From Clostridia bacterium (GTDB lineage Bacteria > Bacillota > Clostridia > Christensenellales > DTU072): a stretch of 14,546 bases of DNA. Where the stretch lies: positions 1-14,546 of the forward strand of contig JAQVQU010000034.1 of assembly GCA_028701415.1 (NCBI GenBank), written 5' to 3'. Below, in pieces: positions 13,513 to 14,546 of the stretch (the stretch's first letter is position 1; each line of letters opens with the position of its first letter). The position numbers and the translations under genes are program-made. Below the pieces are notes generated by a model, which was given only the letters and a program-made list of their open reading frames with translations, did no database searches and was not told the DNA's origin.

Positions 13513-13548
13513 TCGGTTCTAACTTAACGGTTTTGAGCCGATTTTTTT
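13513..13548 (+). terminator. Orphan plus-strand terminator-like hairpin
   Basis: TCGGTTC (13513-13519) pairs with GAGCCGA (13535-13541) with one G-T pair, followed by seven T residues. No plus-strand gene precedes it, so it is either a relic of a lost gene or it shields the metallo-hydrolase gene from antisense transcription. Confidence 0.6.
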
Positions 13549-13585
13549 GCCCTTTAACCCTTGATTAACCTAAATATTCGTTGAC

Positions 13586-14299
13586 CTACTTGTTATTCCA
13601 AAGTTTGATGGTTTCTACCTTTCCATGATACTTTTTCATGTCGGAAATTGGGAATTTTTTTCCATGACAGGGAATAATTGTATGTGGATTGAGATCTATA
13701 ATCTTCTTCCAGGAAGTCTTGTATTCCTCTAGGTTCTCAATTAAAAATGTTTTTCTGTGACGTGCGGGGAACCCGTTAATAGTCATATCTCCTGAAAACA
13801 AAGACCCTTCATCCGTCAAAAGACCTATATTATCCGGAGTGTGTCCCGGAAGTTCCACGATGGTCAAAGGAAAGCCTTGCTTTTTTAGATAATCATTGTC
13901 TTTGTTAGCATATACTTTTCTGTCATCCAAAGTAATTGGTTCCCAGGTTTCTCCCGATTTACCCGAAACTTTCGAAAGAAAAGACAGGCATCTTGACAGA
14001 AACCCACTACAATCTCCAAGCCTGTTTTTCCCCTCTAAGAGTCTTCCTTCGGCTTCCTCATGCAAAATGGGAACAATGCTTGTATTTTCAAGCAAGTCTT
14101 TCATATACCCTATATGATCGTTGTGCACATGAGTTAATACCAGATATTTTATATCTTCTATTTTTACGCCGGCCTTCTCAATCTTTTTCAAAAATGTGGG
14201 ATAGTCGGTTGTGTATCCTGCATCCAACAACACACAGCCCTTCTCAAACTTCAATAGATAGTTATTAAATAATGTTACCCCTAAGTTAATTATTTCCAT
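13586..14299 (-). CDS. Metallo-beta-lactamase-fold hydrolase
   Basis: A 237-residue protein with the full metal-binding set of the MBL fold: HVHNDH (H57, H59, D61, H62), a later histidine in PGHTPDN, an aspartate in SGDM and a final histidine in PCHG. The length and the single-domain layout are typical of glyoxalase-II-like or lactonase-like members; the fold covers thioesters, lactones, phosphodiesters and more, so the substrate cannot be read. The start has GGAGG just upstream. It has its own promoter (14370-14399) and is separated from the polymerase-like gene by about 350 bases, so it is probably ordinary chromosomal content flanking the island rather than part of it. Confidence 0.9.
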   Translation of the reverse strand: MEIINLGVTLFNNYLLKFEKGCVLLDAGYTTDYPTFLKKIEKAGVKIEDIKYLVLTHVHNDHIGYMKDLLENTSIVPILHEEAEGRLLEGKNRLGDCSGFLSRCLSFLSKVSGKSGETWEPITLDDRKVYANKDNDYLKKQGFPLTIVELPGHTPDNIGLLTDEGSLFSGDMTINGFPARHRKTFLIENLEEYKTSWKKIIDLNPHTIIPCHGKKFPISDMKKYHGKVETIKLWNNK

Positions 14300-14369
14300 G
14301 TTTTCCTCCCCAAATATATCACTTGTTATTCTGCAATTTTTACACTATTTTCTGTATTTTTATTATATT

Positions 14370-14399
14370 ATTATACACTTTTCCATAGTATTTTAGCAA
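14370..14399 (-). promoter_or_regulatory. Promoter of the metallo-hydrolase gene
   Basis: On the minus strand TTGCTA (14394-14399) is followed after 18 bases by TATAAT (14370-14375), about 70 bases before the start codon. Confidence 0.6.
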
Positions 14400-14516
14400 A
14401 AATCACGCGCTATCTAATTCCTGCTTAAATCTTCGTGTATTGCTACTCTCCGATGATTTATTGGGCATATTTATGATAAAATATATATCAAATAGAGAGT
14501 AAAGGATTAATTAAGT

Positions 14517-14546
14517 ATGAAAAAAGTATTATCGGTTGAAAACATG
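14517..14546 (+). CDS. Start of a plus-strand gene, possibly an ABC transporter ATPase (partial)
   Basis: Ten codons, MKKVLSVENM, run off the window. An AAAGGAT-type ribosome binding site lies around 14500-14506. An N-terminus of this kind is common in ABC transporter ATP-binding subunits, but too little is visible to be sure. It diverges from the metallo-hydrolase gene. Confidence 0.5.
   Translation, partial: MKKVLSVENM

Larger units (their letters stand above)
13234..13585. other. Intergenic region upstream of the polymerase-like gene
   Basis: It holds the promoter for the polymerase-like gene (13330-13358), a CCTAGA/TCTAGG inverted repeat (13382-13402) and a plus-strand terminator-like hairpin (13513-13548). 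No protein gene is convincing. The minus-strand leader of the polymerase-like gene would be about 90 bases. Confidence 0.6.

Overview
The window looks like an accessory island on the chromosome of a low-GC, Gram-positive, clostridia-like bacterium. The signs are AT-rich DNA, strong AAGGAGG-type ribosome binding sites, tRNA genes with encoded CCA ends, BspA-type LRR proteins and TAA/TAG/TGA all used as stops. No transposase or integrase is visible, and the species cannot be named from sequence alone.

Layout, left to right. A plus-strand tRNA run (3' end of a probable tRNA-Met, then tRNA-Glu and tRNA-Val) ends at a strong hairpin terminator. Everything from about 320 to 14300 then reads on the minus strand, so transcription runs right to left. 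From the right these genes are: a metallo-beta-lactamase-fold hydrolase (13586-14299); a 912-residue protein with a DYDSD motif resembling the double-psi beta-barrel RNA polymerases (eukaryotic RdRp/YonO type, 10495-13233); a NADAR-like protein (9592-10188); a 20-codon micro-ORF coupled to a CbbX-like AAA+ ATPase (7110-9137) followed by an unrecognised protein (6332-7084); a tight three-gene operon of LRR protein, two-lobed aspartic protease and LRR protein (6185-2327); and a two-gene operon of a YaaA/DUF6884-like protein and a GIY-YIG protein (1810-321). At the right edge a plus-strand gene begins.

The gene cassettes are separated by a recurring junction that no standard feature name covers: a terminator-like hairpin, then a very short ORF starting MSxGxxG. 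It occurs before the LRR operon, before the ATPase, before the NADAR-like gene, and once in inverted orientation near 2045-2144. Two of the copies also carry the tail of the unrecognised gene, intact at 6332 and broken at 10356, so the locus has been rearranged by duplication or cassette exchange.

How the genes work together is inference. A sensor-like LRR pair translated with a protease, an AAA+ remodeller, a polymerase of the RdRp superfamily, an ADP-ribose-related enzyme and a GIY-YIG nuclease beside a tRNA cluster suggest a multi-component conflict or defence island. None of the proteins has a signal peptide or membrane segment that I can see, so the action is probably cytoplasmic.
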